A stretch of DNA of 64,000 nt, from assembly GCA_947630595.1 (NCBI GenBank), contig CANRIG010000002.1, positions 1 to 64,000 of the forward strand, in the 5' to 3' direction. The stretch is from an uncultured Lachnospiraceae bacterium. Its GTDB lineage: Bacteria > Bacillota > Clostridia > Lachnospirales > Lachnospiraceae. Below, one piece after another: positions 7,724 through 17,650 of this stretch; the first letter of the stretch is position 1; each line of letters starts with the position of its first letter. The notes under the pieces are model-generated. The model did not search any database. It saw only the letters and a program-made list of their open reading frames with translations, and had not been told where the DNA came from. Position numbers and translations under genes: made by a program.

Positions 7724-9322
7724 TCATCCTCCAACCTCTGCCCGCTCAATCACGCAGGTATGCTTCTTGCTCCCCTTATCGTAACTGATGCCGGCCAGAA
7801 GCAGGCTTCCCTGATAGTCCTTCAGGGCCTCCATGTATCGCCTGTTCTTAATCTGTGCGATAGCGCCCCCGGCGCTCCGGTCCCATTTCAGTTCCAGTAT
7901 CGCCGCCGGTTTGTCCGCATGGAGTCTGCGCGGAATCAGGCAGATATCCGCGAATCCCTTTCCCGCGGGCAACTCGCGGACGATTGTATAATATTCCCTT
8001 GCGAAATAAAATGCAAGGTTGATTGTGCAGCTCAGCGCATTTTCGTCATTGTACCGAAGAATGGATATCTCGTCATGCGCGCGGTCAATTCCCTTTGCCA
8101 CGGCGTCCCCGTCCTGATTCCAGAGGGCCTCCAGCAGCCTGCGAGAATCATTTACCGAGCGGATCACTTCCTGCCAGTCCATTGTGCTGATCGCGTTGAC
8201 ATACTCCTGGGATACTTCCCGGTTGGGAACAGATACCGTCTCCTGGTCGCTGTCATAGGTCAGATAACCCAGGTGAACCAGCAGCGTCAGGACGTCGTCC
8301 TTCGTCGCGAAGGTCGTCATATCATTGGTGAAGGTGCCGGTGTTGATGCAGACACCGTCTCCCGCCAGCATCCTTACCACGGCGTCCTTCAGCCCGTCCA
8401 TATTCATCTGAATGTAGATTTTCAGCGCTTCATAGGTCTCCGTCCGGTTCCAGTAGGGGCCGAATCTGTGGCGGAGCATGGCTTCCACCACGGATTTGGG
8501 ACTGTACATGGCGTAAACGCGGTCGCCGAAACGGCTGTGCGACGCGAGCCGGTAGCCGTTGTACCAGGCCCGGGCCTCCTCGAAGCTCATCTCGTTCGCC
8601 CCGCACAGTTCCCGCACTTCGTCCTCCGTAAATCCAAAGAATCCGGCAAAATCTCCCGGATCGATCATGGAATATTCCAGGAACATATTCAGCGCGGAAT
8701 GCGTCCCGTATTTTTTCACGGGCAGGATTCCCGTCATATAGGCGAGGGCCACATAATCCTTGTCCTTGAGCCATGCCCGCAGAAAGTCAAGATACTGCCT
8801 CTGGGCCTCCAGATCCTGCTTGTATTCACGGAACAGGCAGTCCCACTCGTCGATCAGGATGACGAAAGCGCGTTTTGTCCTGGCGTAAATGTCTTTCATG
8901 ATCTGAATCAGATTGCTTTTGTCCCGGTAACGGACGGTTTCAAAACTGTCGAGGAGCTCCGCAGTCAAATACCGCTGCAGCATGGCAAGCATCTCTGTCA
9001 TGTTGTGCGCCGCGCTGAGGAAATCCTGCATGTTGATCCGAATCACGTCGTATTGATTCAAATGCTCCCGAAAGGACGGCGACCGGCTGATTTTCAGCCC
9101 GTCAAACAGGCCGGAGGCGTCCTCCGCGCGTCCGTAATACGCCGTCAGCATGTCTATCGCCATCGACTTGCCGAATCTGCGCGGACGGCTGATGCAGACA
9201 TATTTCTGCGCCGTCCTGACCCGGGCGTTTGTCCGTTCGATCAGGCCCGTCTTATCCACATAAATCTGGGACCGCAGGCTTTCGCGAAACCGCTCGCTCC
9301 CGGGATTCAGATAACTGCCCAT
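7724..9322 (-). CDS. AAA-ATPase-like protein with C-terminal PD-(D/E)XK nuclease domain
   Basis: About 532 residues from the ATG at 9322; the track start at 9352 is a TTG. The N-terminal AAA-ATPase_like domain has a degenerate P-loop (RPRRFGKSMAIDML) and a Walker-B-like ILIDEWDCLF. The C-terminal DUF1703-type nuclease core has KGFADICLIP and AAILELKWDR. The family is abundant in Bacteroides and Lachnospiraceae and its function is not established; mobile-element or defence roles have been suggested. GGAGG lies 11 nt before the chosen ATG, and a second GGAGG directly abuts it. It follows trkH on the same strand with a 56-nt gap. It may be a lone accessory gene. Confidence 0.88.
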   Translation of the reverse strand: MGSYLNPGSERFRESLRSQIYVDKTGLIERTNARVRTAQKYVCISRPRRFGKSMAIDMLTAYYGRAEDASGLFDGLKISRSPSFREHLNQYDVIRINMQDFLSAAHNMTEMLAMLQRYLTAELLDSFETVRYRDKSNLIQIMKDIYARTKRAFVILIDEWDCLFREYKQDLEAQRQYLDFLRAWLKDKDYVALAYMTGILPVKKYGTHSALNMFLEYSMIDPGDFAGFFGFTEDEVRELCGANEMSFEEARAWYNGYRLASHSRFGDRVYAMYSPKSVVEAMLRHRFGPYWNRTETYEALKIYIQMNMDGLKDAVVRMLAGDGVCINTGTFTNDMTTFATKDDVLTLLVHLGYLTYDSDQETVSVPNREVSQEYVNAISTMDWQEVIRSVNDSRRLLEALWNQDGDAVAKGIDRAHDEISILRYNDENALSCTINLAFYFAREYYTIVRELPAGKGFADICLIPRRLHADKPAAILELKWDRSAGGAIAQIKNRRYMEALKDYQGSLLLAGISYDKGSKKHTCVIERAEVGG

Positions 9323-9378
9323 GCCTCCGCACACCTCCGTTCGCTGTATCAAAAACTGCAGGGATTTCTTTCTGCCGC

Positions 9379-10815
9379 TCAGTCCACCCAGGTCCTGCGG
9401 TTAAACAGCACGAGGATCGGGAACAGCTCCAGCCTGCCCACCAGCATGTCGAAGATCAGCACCAGCTTGGAAAAGTTGGAAAACAGGCTGAAATTCCGCG
9501 TGGGGCCGACCAGCTCGAGGCCGGGGCCGATGTTGTTGATTGTGGCCGCGACCGCGGTAAAATTCGTCGTAAAATCGAAATTGTCAAGCGATACCAGAAT
9601 CACGGAAATCGCAAACACAAAAATATAGAGCGCCAGGAATACGTTGACGGAGCGCACCACCGTATGCTCCACCATCCGGCCGTCCATCTTCAGTTTTCTC
9701 ACGTTGCGCGGATGTACGAGGTAATCCAGCTCCTTGAGGATGGATTTGAACAGGATGACCACGCGGGAAACCTTGATGCCGCCGCCCGTGCTGCCCGCGC
9801 AGGCTCCGATAAACATCAGAGCCACCAGAATCGTCTTGGAAAACGTGGGCCACAGATCAAAGTCCTTCGTCGCAAACCCGGTCGTGGTGATGATCGAGCC
9901 CACCTGGAACGCCGCGTGGTGGAACGCCTCAAAGGGATTCGGAAACAGGGAGGCTATGTTGACGGTGACCAGGAGGATCGCGCTGAGAATGATCAGCAGA
10001 TACGTCCGCACCTCCACCGACTGCAGGGCCTGCCGCGGTTTGCGGCTCCGAATCAGATAATAGGCGTTGAAATTGACGCCGAACAGGATCATAAACACCG
10101 TCACCACGCCCTGCAGGTACATCGAATAACCGCCGATGCTGTCGTTTCTGACGCCGAAACCGCCGGTGCCGGCCGTGCCGAACACGGTCGTCAGCGAATC
10201 AAACATTGGCATCCCGCCCGCCAGCAGAAACAGAAGCTGCAGGACGCTCAGAAACAGGTACATCTTGTAGAGGATCGCCGCCGTGCTTTTGACCTTCGGC
10301 ACGAGCTTGCCGACCGAGGGCCCCGGGCTCTCCGCCTTCATCAGGTACATGTTGGTGCCGCCCGCCAGCGGCATGATCGCCATCACCAGCACCAGCACGC
10401 CCATGCCGCCGATCCAGTGCGTAAAGCTGCGCCAGAACAGCAGGCAGTGCGGCATCGACTCCACCTCCGGCAGAATGCTGGAGCCGGTCGTCGTAAAGCC
10501 GGAAACCACCTCGAACAGCACGTCGACGTAGGACGGAATGCTGCCGGCGATCACAAACGGAAGCGCCCCGAACGCGCTGAGCACAATCCAGCACAGCGCG
10601 ACCGCGACAAAGCCCTCGCGCGCATACATGGCCTTGTTCTGCAGTTTTCTCCACGTCAGCGCAGCGCCGCACAGCAGGCACAGAAAGACGGTGGCCAGCA
10701 GCGACCAGCCCGCCTGTTCCCGGTAAATCACAGCCACCGCGCACGCCGGCAGCATGAGGATCGCCTCAAAGTTCAGTACCCATCCGATGATATACCTGAT
10801 AATCCTGTAATTCAT
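9379..10815 (-). CDS. trkH: TrkH-family potassium channel subunit
   Basis: A 478-residue integral membrane protein of the Trk/Ktr/HKT superfamily. Four selectivity-filter P-loops are visible in order: TTTGSS, GTAGTGGFG, TTTGFA and NNIGPG. Hydrophobic helices flank each loop. It conducts K+ across the membrane under control of the cytosolic RCK protein encoded just upstream (trkA, gap 9 nt), so the two almost certainly form one uptake complex. No terminator is obvious after it. Confidence 0.95.
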   Translation of the reverse strand: MNYRIIRYIIGWVLNFEAILMLPACAVAVIYREQAGWSLLATVFLCLLCGAALTWRKLQNKAMYAREGFVAVALCWIVLSAFGALPFVIAGSIPSYVDVLFEVVSGFTTTGSSILPEVESMPHCLLFWRSFTHWIGGMGVLVLVMAIMPLAGGTNMYLMKAESPGPSVGKLVPKVKSTAAILYKMYLFLSVLQLLFLLAGGMPMFDSLTTVFGTAGTGGFGVRNDSIGGYSMYLQGVVTVFMILFGVNFNAYYLIRSRKPRQALQSVEVRTYLLIILSAILLVTVNIASLFPNPFEAFHHAAFQVGSIITTTGFATKDFDLWPTFSKTILVALMFIGACAGSTGGGIKVSRVVILFKSILKELDYLVHPRNVRKLKMDGRMVEHTVVRSVNVFLALYIFVFAISVILVSLDNFDFTTNFTAVAATINNIGPGLELVGPTRNFSLFSNFSKLVLIFDMLVGRLELFPILVLFNRRTWVD

Positions 10816-10824
10816 GCATTTATC

Positions 10825-12183
10825 CTACTTTGTCATAATGTCGTCTATGTCGTTCAGTCCGCCGAGCTGCGTGATCACAATCACGCTGTCCCCCACCCGG
10901 AGGACGTCCATGCCGCGCGGGAGGATGACCTTGCCGTTGCGGCTGATGGAGGCCACCAGGATGCCCTTGCGGATTTTCATCTCCTGCAGCGGAATGTCGG
11001 TCGCCCGCGATTTTTTGCGGATCACAAACTCCAGCGCCTCCGCCTTGCCGTTGATGATCTTGTGCAGCGTCTCCACGTTGCTGCCCATGGAATTGCGCAT
11101 CGAGCGGACGTAGCGGATGATGTGCTCCGCCGTAATGTTCTTGGGGTAGACTACCGTGTCGAGGTCCAGCTCCTTGATGACCTCGTCGAACGCGATGCGG
11201 TCGATCTTGGTCACCAGCTTTTTGTTGCCGGTTTTTCTGGCAAACAGGGACAGCAGGATGTTTTCCTCGTCAAGATTGGTGAGGGCGGCAAAGCTCTCGT
11301 AGCGCCCGATGCCGGCCTCGATCAGCAGCTCCCGGTCCGCCCCGTCGCCGTGGACGATCGTCGCCTTCGGCAGCAGATCGCACAGCAGCTCGCACCGCTT
11401 CTGGTCGCGCTCCACCAGCTTCACGCGGATGCCGATCGGCAGCAGCATCCGCGCAAGGTAGTAGGCGATCGCGCCGCCTCCCACGATGAGGATGCTCTTG
11501 ACCTGGTTGGTGACGATCCCGGCCTTGCGGAAAAAGTCGTTGGCGTCGGAGGCCGCCGCGGCGATGGTCACGCGGTCCTTCTCTCCGAGCACAAAGTTTC
11601 CGTCGGGGATGATCACTTCCTCCCCGCGCTCCACCGCGCAGATCAGGACATTGACATGAAGCCTGGTCGGCAGCTGGGAAATCCGGATGCCGTCCAGCGC
11701 CGACTGCGCCGGCACCCGGAACTTGAGCAGCTCCGCGCGGCTCTTGGCAAAGGAGTTGACCTCGATGGCGGAGGGGAACTTGAGCACCTGCGCAATCTCC
11801 TGAGCCGCCGTCAGTTCCGGGTTGATCACCATTGCCAGACCCAGCTCCTCCTTGATGAAGCTCAGCTCCGTGCTGTACTCCGGGTTGCGCACGCGGGCGA
11901 TGGTATGGCAGTTGCCGGCCTTTTTTGCGATCAGGCAGCACAGCAGGTTCAGCTCGTCCGAGCCGGTGACCGCAATCAGCAGATCCGCCGTCGCGACGCC
12001 TGCCTCCATCTGCACCGAATAGGTGGAACCGTTGCCGACGATGCCCATGACATCGTACTGGCTGCCGATCTCATCCACAATGTCCTCGCGGTTGTCGATG
12101 ACCGTGATATCGTTGCCCTCCTTGCTCAGCTCGATCGCCAGCGTCCGGCCGACCTTGCCGATCCCCACAACAATGATTTTCAT
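10825..12183 (-). CDS. trkA: Trk system regulatory subunit TrkA (double RCK)
   Basis: A 452-residue protein with two NAD-binding Rossmann (RCK_N) halves. The first begins MKIIVVGIGKVGRTLA and has the acidic VIDNRE; the second has KSILIVGGGAIAYYLARML. Each half is followed by a TrkA_C domain (KFRVPAQSALDGIRI near 170, EFVIRKKSRATDIPL near 390). It gates TrkH in response to nucleotide ligands. It is 9 nt upstream of trkH and 14 nt downstream of the aminotransferase gene, inside a four-gene minus-strand run. Confidence 0.96.
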   Translation of the reverse strand: MKIIVVGIGKVGRTLAIELSKEGNDITVIDNREDIVDEIGSQYDVMGIVGNGSTYSVQMEAGVATADLLIAVTGSDELNLLCCLIAKKAGNCHTIARVRNPEYSTELSFIKEELGLAMVINPELTAAQEIAQVLKFPSAIEVNSFAKSRAELLKFRVPAQSALDGIRISQLPTRLHVNVLICAVERGEEVIIPDGNFVLGEKDRVTIAAAASDANDFFRKAGIVTNQVKSILIVGGGAIAYYLARMLLPIGIRVKLVERDQKRCELLCDLLPKATIVHGDGADRELLIEAGIGRYESFAALTNLDEENILLSLFARKTGNKKLVTKIDRIAFDEVIKELDLDTVVYPKNITAEHIIRYVRSMRNSMGSNVETLHKIINGKAEALEFVIRKKSRATDIPLQEMKIRKGILVASISRNGKVILPRGMDVLRVGDSVIVITQLGGLNDIDDIMTK

Positions 12184-12197
12184 CTGCGGACTCTCCT

Positions 12198-13382
12198 TCA
12201 GAAGTATTCTTTCGCCAGCTTCGCAAACTCAGGCAGCGCGTTCTGAATCGTCTCATAGGAGACGCAGTACGCCAGCCGCACATAGCCGGGGCCCGCAAAA
12301 GAGGAACCCGGAACCATCAGTATGTGATATTTCTTGGCAGCCTCGACAAAGGCCTTCTCATCCTCCGCCGGCGATTTCAGCCACAGGTAAAACGCCCCCT
12401 CGGGCTTCACGCAGGTAAAGCCGAGCGCGGTCAGCCCCTCGTAGAGGGCCTTGCGGTTGCGGTCGTAGTAGCCGAGATCCACTTCGGCGTCCACGCACTT
12501 CGCGACCGCCAGCTGCATCAGGGAAGGCGCGTTGACGCAGCCGCTGATGCGGTTGGCGATCGTCGCCGCCGTGATCGTGTTTTCACTGTCCTCCACCTCG
12601 TCCGGGATGATCACATAGCCGATGCGCTCTCCCGGCAGCGAGAGGGACTTGCTGTAGGAATACACCACCATGGTGTTGTCGTAATAATGTGTGACAAACG
12701 GCACCTTCGCCCCGTCAAACGCGAGCTCGCGGTACGGCTCGTCCGAGAGCAGGTAAATGGCGTGGCCGTACTGCCGCTGCCGCTGCTTTAAAAGCTCCGC
12801 CAGCGCGCGGATCGTCTCCTCCGAGTACACGACGCCGGTCGGATTGTGCGGATTGTTGATGATGACGGCCTTGGTGCGCTCGCTGAGCCTGGCCGCAAAG
12901 TCGTCGAGATTGAGCTGGAAGGTCTGCGTATCCGGCTCGACCTGCACCAGCACGCCGTCGTAATTGCGGATGTAGGAGCCGTACTCCAGAAAATACGGGG
13001 CAAACACGATCACCTCGTCGCCGGGGTCGAGCAAGGTTTTGAGGCAGACGTTGAGTCCGCTGCCCGCTCCCACCGTCATGATCAGGTTGTTCTCCGTAAA
13101 ATGCGTGCCGTAGCGGCGGTTGAGGTTCTCCGCAATCGCGGCCCGCACCTGCGGGAATCCGGCGTTGCTCATGTACCCGTGCACAAAGACGGGGTCCTCT
13201 TCCTCCAGAATCTGTTCGATGGCCTTTTTGATTCCGTCCGGCGCCGGGACGTTCGGATTCCCGAGGCTGAAATCATAGACCTTGTCCGCCCCGTAAAGGG
13301 CCGCCATCCGCCTGCCCTCCTCAAACATCGCGCGGATCGCCGAATTGTTTTCCAGATACGGCTTCATTTTTTCTGCAATCAT
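12198..13382 (-). CDS. PLP-dependent class I/II aminotransferase (aspartate aminotransferase family)
   Basis: 394 residues from the ATG at 13382, which has AGGAGAGGAAG 10 nt upstream; the track start at 13430 is a TTG. The fold-type I pattern is clear: NPHNPTG with the substrate-site Asn region, LLSDEPYRELAF, and the PLP-binding Lys in SYSKSLSLPGERIGY. The conserved C-terminal Arg is in RLAYCVS. It transfers an amino group between an amino acid and a 2-oxo acid; the exact substrate cannot be read from sequence. It sits 40 nt downstream of an Ldh-family dehydrogenase gene, so a linked 2-oxo acid step is plausible. Confidence 0.92.
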   Translation of the reverse strand: MIAEKMKPYLENNSAIRAMFEEGRRMAALYGADKVYDFSLGNPNVPAPDGIKKAIEQILEEEDPVFVHGYMSNAGFPQVRAAIAENLNRRYGTHFTENNLIMTVGAGSGLNVCLKTLLDPGDEVIVFAPYFLEYGSYIRNYDGVLVQVEPDTQTFQLNLDDFAARLSERTKAVIINNPHNPTGVVYSEETIRALAELLKQRQRQYGHAIYLLSDEPYRELAFDGAKVPFVTHYYDNTMVVYSYSKSLSLPGERIGYVIIPDEVEDSENTITAATIANRISGCVNAPSLMQLAVAKCVDAEVDLGYYDRNRKALYEGLTALGFTCVKPEGAFYLWLKSPAEDEKAFVEAAKKYHILMVPGSSFAGPGYVRLAYCVSYETIQNALPEFAKLAKEYF

Positions 13383-13422
13383 GCTGCAAACACTTCCTCT
13401 CCTGTTTATGCTTATCTCCGCC

Positions 13423-14535
13423 TCACTCAAACGGGAAGCGGAACTGCGTCAGTCCGAAACGGTCGCGCAGGCCGGTCAGCTCCTTCTGAACCGCCCCGCC
13501 CACCGGGACGCCCCGGTCTTTGCGGAACATCCAGATCTCGTATTCCTTCTCGCCGGCCGTATAGATGCGGTCGTGACCGGGCGCTTTCTCCGACGCCCGC
13601 AGCTTGCGCAGGATATTCCCGGCGATATGCTTGAAAGTGTCGGCCCCCATAAAGGCCTCCGTGTCGATTGCGATAAAGAAATGGCCGAGCGGATAGGGGA
13701 TTTTGTTTCCCTCCGCGTCGAAGCCGGAGAGCATCCGCAGATAGCTGCCGGCCTGCAGCGCCGCCGAGAGAATCTCCACCACAGTCGCGTAGCCGTAGCC
13801 CTTGTAGCCCGCCAGCTCCTCGCCGATGCCGCCCAGGGGCGCGAGCGCCGCGCGCTTTTCGTTGAGCGCTTTCAGGATGTCCTCGCTGTCCGTCATCGCC
13901 TTTCCGTCGCGGCCAATGACCATCCCCGCCGGCGTATCCTTGCCGCTGCGCGCGCAAAACTCGATCTTGCCGCGCTGGGAGATGGAGGTCGCGCAGTCCA
14001 AAACGAACGGGAACGCCTCGTCCGTGGGCAGGCCGAACGTGATCGGGTTGGTGCCCAGCATGTTTTCCACGCCGAACGTCGGCGCGATCGAGGGGCGGGC
14101 GTTCGTGCCCGTGATGCCGATCATGTCGTTCTTCGTCGCCATCGTCGCGTAGTAGCCGGCGATCCCGTAATGCGTGGAATTGCGCACGGCCACCATGCCC
14201 ATGCCGTACTGCCTGGCCTTATCGATCGCCATCTGCATGGAGCGCGTGCCGATGACCATACCCATGCCGTTGTGGCCGTCCACCACGGCCGTGGTCGGCG
14301 TCTCGCGCACCACCTCAAACTCGGTGACCGGGTTGAGGATCCCGGCGTCGATGCGGTCGATGTAGATCGGCTTGAAGCGGTTGCAGCCGTGGCTCTCGAT
14401 GCCGCGCCGGTCGCTCTCCAGCAGCACCTCCGCGCAGACCGCCGCGTCCGCGGCGGGCACGCCCTCCTTTTCAAACACGGCGATCATAAATTCCTTCATC
14501 ATTTCCCATGGTACAAACGGTCTCGTCTCTTTCAT
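13423..14535 (-). CDS. Ldh-family (malate/L-lactate dehydrogenase type) NAD(P)-dependent oxidoreductase
   Basis: A 370-residue member of the MDH2/YbiC/AllD-type family (PF02615), unrelated to classical lactate dehydrogenase. Conserved features are RGIESHGCNRF near residue 45, NSTHYGIAGYYA near 120, TGTNARPSIAPTFG, and the glycine-rich LGGIGEELAGYKGYGYA near 240. Members oxidise 2-hydroxy acids such as malate, lactate, sulfolactate or ureidoglycolate. The substrate here is not resolved. It is probably the first gene of the ldh-aminotransferase-trkA-trkH run. Confidence 0.92.
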   Translation of the reverse strand: MKETRPFVPWEMMKEFMIAVFEKEGVPAADAAVCAEVLLESDRRGIESHGCNRFKPIYIDRIDAGILNPVTEFEVVRETPTTAVVDGHNGMGMVIGTRSMQMAIDKARQYGMGMVAVRNSTHYGIAGYYATMATKNDMIGITGTNARPSIAPTFGVENMLGTNPITFGLPTDEAFPFVLDCATSISQRGKIEFCARSGKDTPAGMVIGRDGKAMTDSEDILKALNEKRAALAPLGGIGEELAGYKGYGYATVVEILSAALQAGSYLRMLSGFDAEGNKIPYPLGHFFIAIDTEAFMGADTFKHIAGNILRKLRASEKAPGHDRIYTAGEKEYEIWMFRKDRGVPVGGAVQKELTGLRDRFGLTQFRFPFE

Positions 14536-14608
14536 GTCTTCTCCCTTTCCTCAAAACCGGCGCCGCGCACACAGCCATGCGCGCGCTGTCCCATTACGCA
14601 CAGGAACG

Positions 14609-14660
14609 AAAGGCCATGCCCGGAATATCTGCCAAATCCCGGCACATGGCCTTTTCTTTC
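14609..14660 (-). terminator. Probable bidirectional hairpin terminator after the Hpt gene
   Basis: AAAGGCCATG-C-CCGG pairs with CCGG-CA-CATGGCCTTT around a short loop. Both flanks are T-rich in the outgoing direction (CCTTTTCTTTCTG on plus, CCTTTCG on minus). The only upstream transcription is from the Hpt and response-regulator genes on the minus strand. Confidence 0.65.
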
Positions 14661-14696
14661 TGATCAGGCGGCACGCCGCCTGCCTTATGGATTACG

Positions 14697-15053
14697 TTAA
14701 TTGCCTGCCTGCAGCGCCCCGACTGCCGCGCAGGTCTCCTCGTAGTCGGCCTTCACCCGCTCAAACAGCTCCGGAACATCCGGGTTGACGCCGCCCCGCA
14801 GCGCCTCCGTCAGCGCGTCGCTCGACGACAGGAGCTTCGAAAAGCCAAGATTCTGGCATACGCCCTTCAGCGTGTGGGCCGCGCGGAACGCGTCCTCATA
14901 TTTTTCCTCCTGCAGCGAGGTGCGAAGCGTCTCGTAGCTCTTGTCGTTCAAGAACTTGAGCGCAAATTTCATTACCAGTCTCTCTCCCTGAAAACGGGTC
15001 ACCACGCCCGCGTAGTCACCGTCAATCGCGGCATAGCATTCTTTTAACGTCAT
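14697..15053 (-). CDS. Hpt-domain phosphotransfer protein
   Basis: 118 residues from the ATG at 15053, preceded by GGAGAG; the track start at 15062 is a GTG without spacing for a ribosome site. It is a single four-helix Hpt domain with the phospho-accepting His near residue 60 in AAHTLKGVCQNLG. It relays phosphate between receiver domains of hybrid kinases and response regulators. It lies 29 nt downstream of the HD-GYP response regulator, so it may feed that receiver. The hybrid kinase at 61-64 kb has two receivers but no Hpt and is one possible partner. Confidence 0.92.
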   Translation of the reverse strand: MTLKECYAAIDGDYAGVVTRFQGERLVMKFALKFLNDKSYETLRTSLQEEKYEDAFRAAHTLKGVCQNLGFSKLLSSSDALTEALRGGVNPDVPELFERVKADYEETCAAVGALQAGN

Positions 15054-15082
15054 CGGTTTCACTCTCCATCATACAAAAAACT

Positions 15083-16249
15083 TCATTTTCTGGCCGGCCT
15101 GGGCTCCTGCGTGCGCTCCGCCGCGGCCAGGCCCTCCCGCTGCAGCATCTCGTCCGTCATGATCTGAATCGCGGCCTTATCCAGCTGCCGGCGCGCCGCG
15201 CTGTCCAGCTCGATGCGGATGCGCTCTCCGAGATCGGTCAGGCAGCTCAGCAGAAGCGGATTGAACGTCCCGCATTCTCCGTTGAGAATCATCTCGATGG
15301 CCTTGGAGTGCTCAAACGGGGGCTTGTAGACACGCTCGCTCGTGAGCGCGTCGTAAACGTCCGCCAGCGACACGATCTGCGCGCTGATCGGGATTTCGTC
15401 CCCTTTCAGCCCGTCCGGATAGCCGTGCCCGTCGTAGCGCTCGTGATGCCAGCGGCAAATCTCATAGGCCGCCTTCACCAGCGGCTCGGTGCTGTGCACC
15501 GGCAGGTTTTCCAGCATCGACGCGCCCAGCATCGAGTGCGTCTTCATCACCTCAAACTCTTCCTTCGTCAGCCTGCCCGGCTTGTTGAGGATTTCGCCCG
15601 GAATCGCGATCTTGCCGATGTCGTGCAGCGCGGAAGCCGTGCTGATCGTGGAAATATCCGCCCGCGACAGCGGATAGGCTCCGGTCTTCTGCAGAAGCTG
15701 CGTCAGCAGAAGCTCGGTGAGCGTGCGGATATGGATCACGTGCAGCCCGCTCTCGCCGTTTCGAAACTCCACGATGTGGCTCAGAATGTCCACCATCAGG
15801 TCGCTCTGCTTTTCGCGCTCGTAAATCTGCTCCGCCACCAGCTCCATCAGCTTTTTCTGCTTTGCATAGAGCAGAATGGTGTTGCTGACGCGCTTCTGAA
15901 CCACCATCGTGTCAAACGGGCGGTTGATAAAATCGATCACGCCCAGATTGTACGCGTGCTCCACGTACTCCGGGTCGTTCTCGGCGGATATCATGATCAC
16001 CGGAATGTTCTCAATCCAGTGGTACTGATTCATCTGCGCCAGCACCTCGAAGCCGTCCATCTCCGGCATCACCAGGTCCAGCAGCAGCAGGTCGATCTCC
16101 GTGCCGCGCCCGCGCAGCGTCTCCACCGCCTCGCGGCCGTTCTCGACCTCCATGATTTCATACTCATCTTCCAATATGTTCGCCAGTATTGCACGGTTCA
16201 TCTCCGAATCGTCTGCAATCAGAATTTTTTGACGATATTCGTCTCCCAT
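15083..16249 (-). CDS. Response regulator with HD-GYP output domain
   Basis: 388 residues. The receiver covers about 8-125 (KILIADDSEMNR, phospho-Asp near 58 in LLLLDLVMPEMDG, Lys replaced by Arg in FINRPFD). A linker helix leads to an HD-GYP domain (about 155-355) with HDIGK and HHERYDGHGYPDGL, so the metal ligands and the GYP-like motif (HGYP) are present. HD-GYP proteins hydrolyse cyclic di-GMP. The FINRPF variant at the position of the conserved Lys is notable. A C8 tract on the plus strand (G8 on the transcript) lies 12 nt upstream of the start. Confidence 0.92.
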   Translation of the reverse strand: MGDEYRQKILIADDSEMNRAILANILEDEYEIMEVENGREAVETLRGRGTEIDLLLLDLVMPEMDGFEVLAQMNQYHWIENIPVIMISAENDPEYVEHAYNLGVIDFINRPFDTMVVQKRVSNTILLYAKQKKLMELVAEQIYEREKQSDLMVDILSHIVEFRNGESGLHVIHIRTLTELLLTQLLQKTGAYPLSRADISTISTASALHDIGKIAIPGEILNKPGRLTKEEFEVMKTHSMLGASMLENLPVHSTEPLVKAAYEICRWHHERYDGHGYPDGLKGDEIPISAQIVSLADVYDALTSERVYKPPFEHSKAIEMILNGECGTFNPLLLSCLTDLGERIRIELDSAARRQLDKAAIQIMTDEMLQREGLAAAERTQEPRPARK

Positions 16250-16358
16250 GCCTGCAAACTACCCCCCCCGCATCATTCAGCCGGTCTGTCGTCCCGGCCG
16301 CGCGCTCTCTTCTTTATGCCGTTTTCAACGGTTCGATAAGCAAAATAAACTAACTATA

Positions 16359-16387
16359 ATTTTAACATACATTTTCCTGAAAAGCAA
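16359..16387 (-). promoter_or_regulatory. Promoter of the HD-GYP regulator and Hpt pair
   Basis: On the minus strand TTGCTT, 17 bp and TAAAAT, about 110 bp upstream of the ATG at 16249. Confidence 0.55.
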
Positions 16388-16423
16388 CTGCCTCCGTGCA
16401 GCCGTTTTCCCCGCGGCGGCGGG

Positions 16424-17551
<1,128 letters not shown>

Positions 17552-17584
17552 CCATGATCTCTCCTCATCACTTTCGTTCTTCCT

Positions 17585-17613
17585 AACATAACATTTTTGT
17601 CTAACGCTGTCAA
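17585..17613 (-). promoter_or_regulatory. Promoter of rpoD
   Basis: On the minus strand TTGACA, 17 bp and TATGTT, about 35 bp upstream of the ATG. Confidence 0.75.
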
Positions 17614-17650
17614 CGTTTGCGCGAAAATTGTCAAAAGAATCCTCTCCGTG

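Noticed and set aside
9229-12246. 1005-residue plus-strand ORF
   Set aside because: It is the antisense shadow of the trkH/trkA genes in GC-rich DNA; the translation is His/Arg/Gln-rich and without domains.
14609-14660. Inverted repeat as an IS end
   Set aside because: No transposase nearby; position and T-rich flanks fit a terminator.
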